Shown here: positions 41,066 to 50,512 of the stretch, piece after piece
Layout of the letters: every line of letters starts with the position of its first letter
Numbering within the stretch: the first letter of the stretch is position 1
Assembly (NCBI RefSeq): GCF_002355595.1
Contig: NZ_AP017422.1
Location: 2,666,001 to 2,730,000, forward strand
Length of the DNA stretch: 64,000 nt
Direction of reading: 5' to 3'
Source: Filimonas lacunae
GTDB lineage: Bacteria > Bacteroidota > Bacteroidia > Chitinophagales > Chitinophagaceae
Notes under the pieces: generated by a model
What the model saw: only the letters and a program-made list of their open reading frames with translations
What the model was told of the DNA's origin: nothing
Database searches by the model: none
Made by a program: the position numbers and the translations under genes

Positions 41066-42643
41066 ATGGCAGCGATAGCAGGTGCAATGCCTACCTACGA
41101 GGTAGGCGCGCGAAAATGGCTGATTACCATAACGGTAATTACCTGCGCTATTATGGAACTGATCGATACCTCGATTGTAAACGTGGCTACCCGGCAAATT
41201 GCCGGTAACCTGGGCGCAACGGTAGAAGAAACAGCCTGGGTAATTACCGCCTATGCTATCTCTAATATCATCATTATTCCGCTAACGGGTTTTCTGGGTG
41301 ATGTGTTTGGCCGGAAGAACTATTTCACGGCTTCTATCATCCTGTTTACAGTGGCTTCGTTCATGTGCGGGTTTTCAGGGTCTATCTGGACACTGGTGGC
41401 CTGGCGTTTTATACAGGGCATTGGGGGCGGGGCTTTGCTGGCCACAGCGCAAACGGTGCTGGTAGAAACCTTTCCGCCCGAAGAGCTGGATAAGGCCAAT
41501 GGTATTTTTGGAGCGGGCATTGTAATGGGGCCTACACTGGGTCCGGTGCTGGGTGGTTATTTAACCGATAACTATTCGTGGAGCTGGATCTTTTACATCA
41601 ACATTCCCATTGGTATTGCCGCGGCTATCTTATCGTGGAAGTTTATTAAAGGGGCCAAAACCAAACTCGTTGGTAAAGTAGACTACTGGGGTATTGCAGC
41701 CCTGGTGGTGGGCATAGGCAGTTTGCAGATGTTACTGGAAGAAGGGGAGCGGAAGGACTGGTTTTCGAGCAAACTTATTATTATAGTGGCTATACTGGCG
41801 GTAGCAGGCATAGGCTTGTTTATTGTACGGGAACTCACCGCAAAGAACCCGGTGGTGGATTTGCGAGTGCTGCGTTTTAGAAACGTGGCGGTGGGGTCGG
41901 CACTGCGGTTTGCTTTTGGGTTGGCCATTTACTGCTCGGTGTTCCTGTATCCCGTGTTTGTGCAAAGCTTCCTGGGGTGGAACGCCACCCGCACCGGTTT
42001 GCTTATTTTACCCGGTGCTTTAATCACCGGTATGCTCATGGGCGTGAATGGTGCACTGGTAAAAAAAGGCATCAGTCCCAAGGCCTTGCTGTTGTTTGGT
42101 TTTGGCATGGTGATATTGTATGAATATCTCAGCTACCGGTTGGCCACGCAGGCAGCGGGAGAGTGGGACTTTTTATGGCCGCAGCTGATACGTGGTGTGG
42201 GCTTTGGGTTCATTTTTGTGCCTGCCGCCAGTTTAACACTGGCCGGGTTAAAAGGAAAGGACATTGGGCAGGCTTCTGGATTGAGCAACATGTTGCAATT
42301 GTTGGGCGGTTCGGTAGGGCTGGCCATTATCAACACCTATGTTACCCGCCGTATAGCCGTGCATTACAACGATTTAATGGGCAATGTATCTTTTTACAAT
42401 CCGGCCAGCAATGAAAGGATGTATAATATCACCTCTCAGCTTATTGCCAGCGGCAAATCGCCGGAACAGGCTAAACAGATGGCCATGGGGGTCATGAACG
42501 GATCGTTAAGTGTGCAGTCGGCCGTTATCAGCTACAGCGAAGGCTTTATGATGATAGGAATTATCTGTGCGGCTATTTTGCCGCTGGTGTTCTTGTCAAA
42601 GATTAAAAAAGGCGAGTCGCTGGAAGTGGGCGGAGTGCATTGA
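41066..42643 (+). CDS. EmrB/QacA-family drug:proton antiporter (DHA2, 14 TM)
   Basis: This 525-residue major-facilitator transporter of the DHA2 family has about 14 hydrophobic helices. Motif D1 is present (ITVITCAIMELIDTSIVNVA), as are motif A between helices 2 and 3 (GFLGDVFGRKNYF) and motif C (GPTLGPVLGGYL). The start is 2 bp after the adaptor stop. Together with the TolC and EmrA-like proteins it should export lipophilic toxins or drugs across both membranes using the proton gradient. Substrate cannot be predicted. Control by the divergent MarR regulator is inferred. Confidence 0.9.
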   Translation: MAAIAGAMPTYEVGARKWLITITVITCAIMELIDTSIVNVATRQIAGNLGATVEETAWVITAYAISNIIIIPLTGFLGDVFGRKNYFTASIILFTVASFMCGFSGSIWTLVAWRFIQGIGGGALLATAQTVLVETFPPEELDKANGIFGAGIVMGPTLGPVLGGYLTDNYSWSWIFYINIPIGIAAAILSWKFIKGAKTKLVGKVDYWGIAALVVGIGSLQMLLEEGERKDWFSSKLIIIVAILAVAGIGLFIVRELTAKNPVVDLRVLRFRNVAVGSALRFAFGLAIYCSVFLYPVFVQSFLGWNATRTGLLILPGALITGMLMGVNGALVKKGISPKALLLFGFGMVILYEYLSYRLATQAAGEWDFLWPQLIRGVGFGFIFVPAASLTLAGLKGKDIGQASGLSNMLQLLGGSVGLAIINTYVTRRIAVHYNDLMGNVSFYNPASNERMYNITSQLIASGKSPEQAKQMAMGVMNGSLSVQSAVISYSEGFMMIGIICAAILPLVFLSKIKKGESLEVGGVH

Positions 42644-42677
42644 TACTCAAAGAATACGTTACTGATCCGCTTAAATC

Positions 42678-42710
42678 AGGTGGGTGGTATGAAAGTAGCA
42701 CCCACCTTTC
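42678..42710 (+). terminator. Terminator-like hairpin after the efflux operon
   Basis: AGGTGGGT (42678-42685) pairs perfectly with ACCCACCT (42700-42707), followed by TTCATT. The T-run is weak, so termination may be partial. Confidence 0.5.
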
Positions 42711-42743
42711 ATTAAATATTTGTATAATCCTTATCTTCGCCAG

Positions 42744-43172
42744 ATGGGTAATACGTTTGAAAGCATTTTAACAGATTTGAAGCTTTTTGTGGAAGAACCA
42801 CTGCCAACTATTTCCAGGGTATTGACTTGTGGTAAAAATCTGACCGACTGGTCGGATGGCAGACTGAAAAGCATCAGCCAGATACTGCTGAACGCAGTAG
42901 TTATTCCCCGCTCTGAATTTGAACTGCGGTTGGAAAGAATACAACATCAGATAGAAGCCGACCTGAATAAGGAATCGATAGTAAAGACCTTATCTTACTA
43001 CTTTGATGACGCAGAAGCCATGAAGTCGGTTACTATTCAGTTAGCCAAACATTACGGTTCGGATTTAAACCCGGCCGAGGTGGTAAATGATATGACCAGC
43101 TACTCTGGCAAAAGTCAGGAAACAATAGGTTTTCTGCTGGTAACGATTATTGAGAGCCATATTTTACAATAA
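42744..43172 (+). CDS. Hypothetical cytoplasmic protein
   Basis: This is a 142-residue all-helical protein; I chose the ATG at 42744, with a TTG at 42720 as the only alternative. It has no signal peptide or motif that I recognise (FESILTDLKLFVEEPLPTIS, then YYFDDAEAMKSVTIQLAKHY). It stands alone between two hairpins, so it is probably a single-gene unit. Confidence 0.55.
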   Translation: MGNTFESILTDLKLFVEEPLPTISRVLTCGKNLTDWSDGRLKSISQILLNAVVIPRSEFELRLERIQHQIEADLNKESIVKTLSYYFDDAEAMKSVTIQLAKHYGSDLNPAEVVNDMTSYSGKSQETIGFLLVTIIESHILQ

Positions 43173-43196
43173 GGCCATTGACATATTTTTGGTGGA

Positions 43197-43225
43197 AAAC
43201 CTCATCCGTTCAGGATGGGGTTTTT
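43197..43225 (+). terminator. Bidirectional-looking intrinsic terminator
   Basis: AAACCTCATCC (43197-43207) pairs with GGATGGGGTTT (43213-43223) over 11 bp with one G-U pair; a T-run follows. The stop codon of the minus-strand AraC gene lies in the loop, so the hairpin may serve both convergent genes. Confidence 0.7.
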
Positions 43226-44106
43226 ACTTCATTGCTGCCATCCCTGTATTCCCTGGGCGATAGTCCCGTGTGCTTTTTGAAAAAGCGTGCAAAGTAATTC
43301 GGGTATTCAAAATGAAGCAGGTAAGCTATTTCAGATATGGAATAAGAGGTGTAGGTAAGGTACTTACGTGCTTCCTCTAACAGGTGTTCCTGCACCAGTT
43401 GCCCCGCGGCCTTCCCGGCAATTTCCCTGCAAATACGGTTTAAATGTACAGGAGTGATGTGCAAGTCTTGCGCCAGTTGCATCACGGTTTTATGGCCTCC
43501 TTCTCGCCTTATCAATTCCTGCAGTTTTCTAAAATGTACCAGTGATATAGTATCGGTGCTAATGCTCACTTCCTCCTGTTGTAGCCATAGCCGGTATAGC
43601 ACCAGGAACAACTGTTGCAAGCACAAATGCAGCATTCTTCTTTTTTCTGCCTGGTGCTGGTTGTCAAAAAGTTCTTCCTCTACGGCCTGCATATAATGCT
43701 GCACCCGCTGTGCGGTATAGGGCGCGCTAAACCGGGTAATAAACTGCACCTTGCCCATCATAGGCGCCAGCACTTTGGCTTCGGGAAAAAGAGTGTTGAG
43801 CAGGCTGTCCGACAAGGAAATAATGCTGCCGGTTACCGTGGTGGTATAACTAAAGCCATGCAGGGATGCGGGCGGAATCAATATCAGGCAGGGGCCTTCC
43901 AGTTGCTGTTGCGCGCTGGATTCCATAAACATAAACTGGCCCTTTTCTACAAAAAACAACTGGCATAACCGCGGATGAAAGTGCGGTTTTATATCCCATT
44001 CAAAATGCCGGCTGCGGGTTTCCAGCTGCTCCCAATACACATATTCGCTATCGGGACGGGCATTTCTATCGCCATATAATCCTTCAAACCGGGAGATACT
44101 GCTCAA
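43210..44106 (-). CDS. AraC-family transcriptional regulator
   Basis: This is a ~298-residue regulator. The N-terminal cupin-like sensor is recognisable from HFEWDIKPHFHPRLCQLFFV and GPCLILIPPASLHGF. The C-terminal AraC domain has two helix-turn-helix parts (VMQLAQDLHITPVHLNRICR, then SISEIAYLLHFEYPNYFARF) and the signature FKKHTGLSPREYR. I prefer a TTG start at 44106, giving the usual length; ATGs at 44214 and 44262 extend it into the promoter of the divergent transporter. It is divergent from the Bcr/CflA gene and so probably controls it, in response to an aromatic or drug-like ligand (inference). Confidence 0.8.
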   Translation of the reverse strand: MSSISRFEGLYGDRNARPDSEYVYWEQLETRSRHFEWDIKPHFHPRLCQLFFVEKGQFMFMESSAQQQLEGPCLILIPPASLHGFSYTTTVTGSIISLSDSLLNTLFPEAKVLAPMMGKVQFITRFSAPYTAQRVQHYMQAVEEELFDNQHQAEKRRMLHLCLQQLFLVLYRLWLQQEEVSISTDTISLVHFRKLQELIRREGGHKTVMQLAQDLHITPVHLNRICREIAGKAAGQLVQEHLLEEARKYLTYTSYSISEIAYLLHFEYPNYFARFFKKHTGLSPREYRDGSNEVKTPS

Positions 44107-44273
44107 TGTGGATGATTTGAATGTTCTGATAATATCTATGCAGAAAGCTGTTTGTGCTGTAAGATTAACAAAAATAGAAGTAGAATGTTTCGTTTGTATC
44201 CGAAAATGGTGCATAAATACCCATTGGGTAGCCGGGGAGGATGGAATTTTGTGTATCACCATTATTCATACAA

Positions 44274-45515
44274 ATGAAAAAAACGAATAAATACCAGTTG
44301 AACCTTACTTTACTGGAAACAGCGCAGGGCGAAACAGTGCTGATATTGATATTGGGGGCGTTGATAGCACTGAGCCCTTTTTCGATAGATATGTATTTGC
44401 CGGCGTTTCCGGCCATTGCCAAAGCCCTGCATACTGATATAGCACAGGTAGGCTACTCTTTAACCAGTTATTATGCGGGCCTGTGTGTGGGCCAGTTGAT
44501 TTATGGTGTGTTGATTGATCGGTTCGGCCGTAAAAAGCCGTTAATGGCGGGGCTGTTGCTGTATTTGATAGCAGCCGTGGGTTGTTCGCTGGCGGGTGGT
44601 GTGCATTACCTGGTGGCAGTTCGTTTGTTAATGGCGCTGGGCGGTTGTGTGGGTATGGTAGCCAGCAGGGCCGTGGTGCGCGATTTTTTTGCACCGGCAG
44701 AAAACGCCCGTATATTATCTCAGCTGGTGCTGGTGATGGGCGTAGCACCTGTTATTGCGCCTACTATTGGCGGTTTGGTAAACAGCTACCTGGGCTGGCG
44801 TTGGGTGTTTGGTGTAATGGGAGTGATAGCCTGTATGTTAATGATAGCCGTAGCAAGATGGTTACCGGAAACTAAAACAGCAGATGCGTTGGTGTCGTTA
44901 CGGATGAAAGAAGTGGGCGCGTCGTACTGGCAGGTGTTGCAAAACAAAACCTTTTTGATGTATACACTGGCGGGCGGGGTAAGCTATGCAGGTATGTATG
45001 CTTACATAGCAGGCTCGCCCTTTGTGTTTATGGAAAAGTATCATTTTACCGACACTGCCTATAGTTGGGCTTTCGGTTGGAATGCATGCGGATTAATTGC
45101 CGGCAGCCAGTTAAACCGGCTGGCGCTGAAAAAGTACAGCAGTGCCTTCATTGCCAGGCAGGCAGCTATATTACTGTTTGTAGCGGGGCTGGCATTGCTG
45201 GTAATTACCTACACACAAATAGCAGGCGCTACCGTTATACTCTGTTGTACCTTTTTGTTTTTGCTGGCATTGGGTTTTATTAACCCTAACACTACGGCAT
45301 TGGCTTTACAACCTTTTACGCAGGCGGCGGGGCGTGCTTCGGCCGTATTGGGCAGCCTGCAAATGATTGCCGGGGTGGTGGCTTCGTGGCTGGTAAGTTA
45401 TTTACATAATGGTACGGCAGTGATTATGCCGGCGGTGATGTTTGGCTGCACGGTACTATGTGTAACGCTGTTGTGGCAAAAGCCTAAGCAGGTGGCCGCT
45501 GCCGTAATGGTATAA
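44274..45515 (+). CDS. Bcr/CflA-type drug:proton antiporter (DHA1, 12 TM)
   Basis: This is a 413-residue transporter; the ATG at 44274 was preferred over the upstream frame start. Typical Bcr/CflA features are SPFSIDMYLPAFPAIAKAL at the first helix, LIYGVLIDRFGRKKPL (motif A) and APVIAPTIGGLV (motif C). Twelve helices are expected in the 413 residues. The family exports bicyclomycin, chloramphenicol-like drugs and sulphonamides; the substrate here is unknown. Regulation by the divergent AraC protein is likely from the arrangement. Confidence 0.9.
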   Translation: MKKTNKYQLNLTLLETAQGETVLILILGALIALSPFSIDMYLPAFPAIAKALHTDIAQVGYSLTSYYAGLCVGQLIYGVLIDRFGRKKPLMAGLLLYLIAAVGCSLAGGVHYLVAVRLLMALGGCVGMVASRAVVRDFFAPAENARILSQLVLVMGVAPVIAPTIGGLVNSYLGWRWVFGVMGVIACMLMIAVARWLPETKTADALVSLRMKEVGASYWQVLQNKTFLMYTLAGGVSYAGMYAYIAGSPFVFMEKYHFTDTAYSWAFGWNACGLIAGSQLNRLALKKYSSAFIARQAAILLFVAGLALLVITYTQIAGATVILCCTFLFLLALGFINPNTTALALQPFTQAAGRASAVLGSLQMIAGVVASWLVSYLHNGTAVIMPAVMFGCTVLCVTLLWQKPKQVAAAVMV

Positions 45516-45582
45516 AAAAGCCGGCATAGCTGTTTACTGTTTCGGGCTTAGCTTTGCATTTTGCAATTAACAAGCAGCAGTT

Positions 45583-46044
45583 ATGTATTCAAGGCAGGAA
45601 GTATCTAAGCTGAAACAGGAGTTTTGGACAGCATTTGGAAAATATATGAAACCCGTGTTGTCGGCCGATGGCGAAGCGGTTAGCTGGATCAATTATAAAA
45701 CAGGCATCAGCGGTATCGGGTTTAAAATGGATGCCGATAACAAACAGGCTACTATAGCTATTGTGTTGTCGCAACCCGACATTGCCTTGCAGCAAGGGCA
45801 CTACCAGCATTTTCAGCAGCTGAAAAATATGCTGGTAGAAGCTTTGGGCGAAGACGACTGGAGCTGGCAGGAAGGCATTACAGATGAATATGGTAAGGTA
45901 ATAAGCGTGATAAGTAAACAGCAAACAGGGGTAAACATCCTGCGCAATGAAGACTGGCCTGCGGTAATATCTTTTTTTAAGCCGCGTATCATTGCGCTGG
46001 ATGAATTCTGGAGTATGGCTAAATACAGTTTTGAAAGCCTGTAA
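45583..46044 (+). CDS. DUF4268-family protein
   Basis: This 153-residue cytoplasmic protein matches the DUF4268 family pattern: FWTAFGKYMKPVLSADGEAV near the N terminus, WINYKTGISGIGFKMDAD, and the C-terminal FKPRIIALDEFWSMAKYSFE. In several bacteria the domain occurs next to nuclease-related modules, but here it is alone and of standard length. Function unknown. It converges with the secreted CHU_C gene 2 bp away. Confidence 0.75.
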   Translation: MYSRQEVSKLKQEFWTAFGKYMKPVLSADGEAVSWINYKTGISGIGFKMDADNKQATIAIVLSQPDIALQQGHYQHFQQLKNMLVEALGEDDWSWQEGITDEYGKVISVISKQQTGVNILRNEDWPAVISFFKPRIIALDEFWSMAKYSFESL

Positions 46045-46046
46045 GC

Positions 46047-48578
46047 TTACCTGATTAACACCACCGTTCCTTTTTGTGAATAGCTAACGCCTTCTTTTAC
46101 ATAAGCACACATCCACACATACGTTCCGGGATCGGCCATCAGGTTATGGAAGGTGCCATCCCATCCTTTCTTCGGATTGGTTGATTCAAACACCTGTTGC
46201 CCCCAACGGTTAAATAAGGCCAGGTGATAAGCAGTTACCGGGAACAGGGTTAATATTTTAAACTCATCGTTACGGCCATCTTTATTAGGCGTAAAGGCAC
46301 TGGGGAAATAAATATTACATTCTGTTTCCAATACCAGGCGGCTGGCGCTTTCTGTGCCACAGTTATTGGCTACTGTTACCGTATACAAGCCTCCTTTAGT
46401 AATGGTAAGCGTGCTGTCGGTAGAGCCGTTTTGCCACAAATAACTTTTAAAAGAGCCGGGGTATAAGGTTGCGCTGCTGCCGGTACACAAAGTAGTATCA
46501 GGGCCTAGTAACGGAACAGCCCGCGGTTCCACACTGAGCACTAAGGTGCGTATGCTGTCGCAGTTGTTGCTGTTTTTAAAGGTGTCTCTATATACACCGG
46601 AGGTATTGTAACCCTCAAATGTTTCGTAATAACAAATGCTTTTAAGCAAGGTGGTGCGGTCTTTCGGAAGCACGGTTAACCGGATGGTGCGTATGCTGTC
46701 GCATGACTGGCTGTTGGTGAACACATCCTGGTAAGTGCCGGTTTGAGTGTAGCCCAGGTAATTTTCTCCCTCGCAAATGGTAGCAGTAAGCGTGCTGTAG
46801 GTGCGTGGGTTTACTGTAAGGTTGAGGGTAACCATGCTATCACATCCATTGGCGGCCCTTAGCGTGTGCGCGTAAGTTCCGGAAACGGTATGCCCCCAAT
46901 AGTTCTGGCCTTCGCAAATAATTACGTTTTGTGTGGCGTACGATTTCAGCAGCACGGTCAGGTGCAGGGTGCGTGTGCTGTCGCAGCCATGAATATCTTT
47001 ATACACATCTGTATACGTGCCGGAGGTGGTATGTCCTGCATAACTGCCGCCTTCACAAATGTTATCGGTAATATCGGTAACTGCCAGTGTGTACAGGCTC
47101 AGGTTCAGGGTGCGTATACTATCGCATCCCGTTGCAGTAACAAAATTATCGGTATAAGTGCCAGCTGTGGTATGACCGTAATAGTTGCTGCCAGGGCAGA
47201 TAGCAGCATCTACAGTAGTGAGTATAGGTGTGCGGGGAAGCGTTAAAACAAGATAAGCGGTATCTGCTTCGCAATTACTGTCGGTAATGCGGTATATCAA
47301 CGAATCGCGCTGGTTACAGCCGCCGGGATAGGTATATCGTATCTGGTTGTTTACAATAGTGGCCGTGCCGTATTTTGGGGCCTGCACAATGGCGTCAAGG
47401 CTAATAGCATCGCCCTGCGTATCGTAATCGTTATGCAGCACATCTACATCCACCGTTGTTCCGGTGAAAGTAGTATTGTCTTCCAGTGCTACCGGGGGAA
47501 CAGGCAGGGTGAGTATTTCGGGAAAGCGTCTTACCTCGCCGTTGAAATTGGTAGGGAAGGTGATCTGGTGATAATTACAGGCATTGCCCACAGCCGTTCT
47601 GTCCGGAAAGTCGATCACAGAAATAGGTTGCGGATCGTTATACGAACGGATAAAATACATTTTGCCGTCCGGGCCTATTTTCAGATCGTGCGAGTAGCAA
47701 CAGGTGTGCATGTCTGTGAACTGGCCTGTGTTGAAATCGTATTGATACAGGGTGTTGCCGGTGAGTGTGCCAGCATAAAGTTTGGTGCCATCGGGCGAAA
47801 ACCGGGTGGCTGCAAAATTGCCAATGGAAGCCCCAAGTACCTGCTCGTTCGATAACACACCCGTAGTGGCGTTAAAGTCCAGTATAGTTAGGGCCCGGTT
47901 GCCTTCGCCAGTAACTACCAGCTTGCCGTTTGACCGGGTATAGTTCATCTGGTAGGTGTAGCCGGTAGTGGTAAAGGTATATTTCTGTGGCGTGCCTATA
48001 CCGGCAGCCGTAATAGGCCATACGTAATAATTGTTCAGCTGGTATTCATTCAATATTAACCAGTAATCGCTGGAGCCGGTTTTGTTTACCAACGTCATTG
48101 CCTGATCGGTAAGACCAGACCATAAGGGAGTGTTGAGGTTGGTGATTTCACCCAGTGCATTAGTAGTAAAATCAATGATGGAATAGGATAGTGCGCCAGC
48201 AGTTCGATCCCAGGCAGAGTTGGTGAACAGGTAGAATTTTTTAGCACAGGTGCCGGGTACCGGGCAGCTTTGCACACATTGCGCACCCGACCAGTGGCCG
48301 CTGAGGTTAGATCCATTGGGCATTACCTGGTGGTTGCGGTTGATGGCACTTCGGCCATCGGAGTAAAATTTCAGGGCGCCTGTAACCGGGTCGTTTACCA
48401 CTACCATGCCTTCAAAGCCAACGCCGGGATATTTATTACTTACTTTTTGAGGGCCTGTGCTGGTAAATATGATGCCATCGGTGCCATTGCCAAAATACCA
48501 GTTATTATTTTCTATTTGGGCATGAGAGTGTAACGCAATGGTGATTGCAATAAGCAGCAGCAGTAGCGGTTTAGTCAT
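46047..48578 (-). CDS. T9SS-secreted repeat protein with gliding-motility C-terminal domain
   Basis: This is an 843-residue secreted protein; I chose the ATG at 48578, giving signal peptide MTKPLLLLLIAITIALHSHA. The first ~370 residues resemble a propeller (FGNGTDGIIFTSTGPQKVSN, RFSPDGTKLYAGTLTGNTLY). A VCBS/cadherin-like segment follows (TTVDVDVLHNDYDTQGDAIS), then six repeats of about 48 residues with ICEG..Y.GHT.SGTY and GCDS.RTL.LTV. The C terminus is a type-B T9SS signal domain (IYFPSAFTPNKDGRNDEFKI, LFNRWGQQVFES, GTYVW). The protein should be exported by the type IX system and anchored or released at the surface; adhesive function is inferred. Confidence 0.9.
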   Translation of the reverse strand: MTKPLLLLLIAITIALHSHAQIENNNWYFGNGTDGIIFTSTGPQKVSNKYPGVGFEGMVVVNDPVTGALKFYSDGRSAINRNHQVMPNGSNLSGHWSGAQCVQSCPVPGTCAKKFYLFTNSAWDRTAGALSYSIIDFTTNALGEITNLNTPLWSGLTDQAMTLVNKTGSSDYWLILNEYQLNNYYVWPITAAGIGTPQKYTFTTTGYTYQMNYTRSNGKLVVTGEGNRALTILDFNATTGVLSNEQVLGASIGNFAATRFSPDGTKLYAGTLTGNTLYQYDFNTGQFTDMHTCCYSHDLKIGPDGKMYFIRSYNDPQPISVIDFPDRTAVGNACNYHQITFPTNFNGEVRRFPEILTLPVPPVALEDNTTFTGTTVDVDVLHNDYDTQGDAISLDAIVQAPKYGTATIVNNQIRYTYPGGCNQRDSLIYRITDSNCEADTAYLVLTLPRTPILTTVDAAICPGSNYYGHTTAGTYTDNFVTATGCDSIRTLNLSLYTLAVTDITDNICEGGSYAGHTTSGTYTDVYKDIHGCDSTRTLHLTVLLKSYATQNVIICEGQNYWGHTVSGTYAHTLRAANGCDSMVTLNLTVNPRTYSTLTATICEGENYLGYTQTGTYQDVFTNSQSCDSIRTIRLTVLPKDRTTLLKSICYYETFEGYNTSGVYRDTFKNSNNCDSIRTLVLSVEPRAVPLLGPDTTLCTGSSATLYPGSFKSYLWQNGSTDSTLTITKGGLYTVTVANNCGTESASRLVLETECNIYFPSAFTPNKDGRNDEFKILTLFPVTAYHLALFNRWGQQVFESTNPKKGWDGTFHNLMADPGTYVWMCAYVKEGVSYSQKGTVVLIR

Positions 48579-48620
48579 GTAGCAGTTGAAGATAAAGGGT
48601 GTGTAGCAAATATACAATTT

Positions 48621-48941
48621 TTAGCTACTATATATCACCCTGTTCTGGTATTCCCCCTGTATTACTTTTCCGTAAACAATGCGGGTCCAGCCATTTTCAA
48701 AACCGTGGTTGTTGGCAATCAGGTAGCCTTTGTGGGCGTCCAGCTTTACAATCTTATGGGCATCAATATACCTGCCCTTTACTTTGCAAAACACAATATC
48801 GCCTACCTGGTAAGTAGCGGCTTTTATAAAAGTGAGATTACTGCCGCTTTTTAAAATGGGTAACATAGAGCTGCCAAAAGCTTTCATTTTTCCGGTACCG
48901 GTGTTTTCAAGGTCGTTTTTTAATCGTTCAAACTTGTTCAT
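48621..48941 (-). CDS. S24/S26 peptidase-like small protein
   Basis: This 106-residue protein is nearly all a LexA/signal-peptidase-like beta fold. GSSMLPILKSGSNLTF contains the serine of the S24/S26 active site; VGDIVFCKVKGRYIDAHKIV contains a lysine in the expected region. There is no membrane anchor and no DNA-binding domain, so it is neither a typical signal peptidase nor a repressor. It may be a stand-alone protease-like or nucleotide-binding domain. Family assignment is moderately safe, function is not. Confidence 0.65.
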   Translation of the reverse strand: MNKFERLKNDLENTGTGKMKAFGSSMLPILKSGSNLTFIKAATYQVGDIVFCKVKGRYIDAHKIVKLDAHKGYLIANNHGFENGWTRIVYGKVIQGEYQNRVIYSS

Positions 48942-49073
48942 GTTGATTTCGTCGTTGTTTTTTCATGGTTTATCAATGCTTGCAAAGTACGTGCGCTGCT
49001 ATGCAGTGTATTTGCGCACCTGCTAAAATGTGGGCACAGGTTTTGACAAAATCACAGGTAAAATCGTACAACT

Positions 49074-49631
49074 ATGAAAAAAGCCAATAAAGTAGCTATT
49101 GCCGCGGCTATAGGCACGGCCAGCGTGATTGTAATACTGGGCATGTCGTGCAACGTGTCTATACCCAAAGGGGCTACTGCGGTAAGTCCGTTTAACAGCA
49201 CCCGCTACCTGGGCAAATGGTACGAAATAGCCCGGATGGATTTTAAATATGAAAAGCACCTCAACAATGTTACTGCCACCTACAGCCTGCGCGAAGATGG
49301 GGCCATTCAGGTGGATAACCGGGGATTTGATACCACTAAAAACCAATGGAAACAAAGTATTGGTAAGGCAAAGTTTGTAAAAGACAAAAACACCGGCAGG
49401 TTAAAAGTGTCGTTTTTCGGTCCTTTTTATGCCGGATATAATGTAATAGCGGTAGATGCAGATTACCAATATGCGCTGGTAGTGGGGGATAATTTGAAAT
49501 ATATGTGGATTTTGAGCCGGACTACCCATATTCCTGAAACGGTAAAAGCCGATTACCTGGCTCAGGCCGAAAAGTTAGGCTATTCTATTGAAAACCTCGT
49601 TTGGACGCAACATGATAAAGAAGAAGCGTAA
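49074..49631 (+). CDS. blc: Bacterial lipocalin (Blc-like) lipoprotein
   Basis: This is a 185-residue lipocalin. The signal region ends at GMSC, so the protein is probably lipid-anchored. The first lipocalin signature, YLGKWYEIARMDFKYEK, contains the GxW motif. The second is represented by GDNLKYMWILSRT, close to the Blc-type YxWILSRTP. It should bind lysophospholipids or fatty acids in the outer membrane and help in envelope stress. Length fits the family. It has its own short upstream gap and no close partner gene. Confidence 0.85.
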   Translation: MKKANKVAIAAAIGTASVIVILGMSCNVSIPKGATAVSPFNSTRYLGKWYEIARMDFKYEKHLNNVTATYSLREDGAIQVDNRGFDTTKNQWKQSIGKAKFVKDKNTGRLKVSFFGPFYAGYNVIAVDADYQYALVVGDNLKYMWILSRTTHIPETVKADYLAQAEKLGYSIENLVWTQHDKEEA

Positions 49632-49720
49632 ATGTGATAGAAATGTTAATGTGAAAGTTTTTTGTCACGTTTGTAAAATAAAAGACATCAATACCTCATT
49701 AACTAATTAAAAGGATAGAA

Positions 49721-50443
49721 ATGATGAAAAGGAATGTTTTGTCTTTAGTTCGAAATGTGATGATGACGGGTTGTGTGCTGATAGCAGCAGGTGCGGTAAT
49801 GTCCTGTTCTAAATCATCTGATTACAATGGCAACCAGGGAAGTGTTTCCGCAGCCATAGCGGTGTTTAATTTGTCGGACCAGAGTGGTGTGAATATTTCG
49901 CTAGGTGGCTCGGTGCTTTATAACACCTCATTAGTGTATCCTTCTTATATGGATTACCAGGCTATCAGGCCAGGCACTTACACGGTGCGTTCGTTTGTAG
50001 CAAGCAGCAATACTACCCTGGCCGAAAGCAGTTTTAACTTTGATACTGCCAACTATCATACCGTGGTTATTGCAGGTGCTAACAACAACTACAAAAACAT
50101 TACTGTAAGAGATAATTTTGATAACTTATCAGGCACCAATGGTAAAGCCTATGTTCGTTTTATCAATGCAGTACCAGATAGCACACAACCTACTGTTACT
50201 ATCAGTGGCGGTACTTCACCCATCAGCTTTGTAAGCGGTTTTGGTATCTCCTCTGATTTTAAAGAAGTAACACCTGGCGATATCACTATCAAAGCGGATA
50301 ATGGCGCAACTATCAATGCCAGCAGTGTGCTTGCTGCTCAGGCAACAGGCGTATATACCGCGGTGGTTATGGGCTTTCCGGGCAGCACAGATACAGCCAA
50401 AGCTGTGAAAGTGAAATTTATTTTGAATGGAAGATTACAGTAG
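49721..50443 (+). CDS. DUF4397 lipoprotein
   Basis: This is a 240-residue lipoprotein with signal ending in AVMSC. The mature part is a DUF4397-type repeat of immunoglobulin-like strands: AAIAVFNLSDQSGVNISLGG, YQAIRPGTYTVRSFVA and a second unit beginning KAYVRFINAVPDSTQPTVTI. The family is common and unassigned in Bacteroidota. A strong terminator follows, so it is a single-gene unit. Confidence 0.8.
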   Translation: MMKRNVLSLVRNVMMTGCVLIAAGAVMSCSKSSDYNGNQGSVSAAIAVFNLSDQSGVNISLGGSVLYNTSLVYPSYMDYQAIRPGTYTVRSFVASSNTTLAESSFNFDTANYHTVVIAGANNNYKNITVRDNFDNLSGTNGKAYVRFINAVPDSTQPTVTISGGTSPISFVSGFGISSDFKEVTPGDITIKADNGATINASSVLAAQATGVYTAVVMGFPGSTDTAKAVKVKFILNGRLQ

Positions 50444-50468
50444 CCGTTGCTATATCCTAAATTACCAG

Positions 50469-50490
50469 GCCCCTTTATGGGGCTTTTTTT
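50469..50490 (+). terminator. Strong intrinsic terminator
   Basis: GCCCC (50469-50473) pairs with GGGGC (50479-50483), followed by seven Ts. It ends the DUF4397 gene and precedes the next ATG by about 22 bp. Confidence 0.8.
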
Positions 50491-50512
50491 ATATTGCGCC
50501 ATATTCGTGCTA

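Noticed and set aside
43615-43968. 117-aa ORF opposite the AraC gene
   Set aside because: Shadow of the AraC sensor domain; rich in Q, G and H and without start context.
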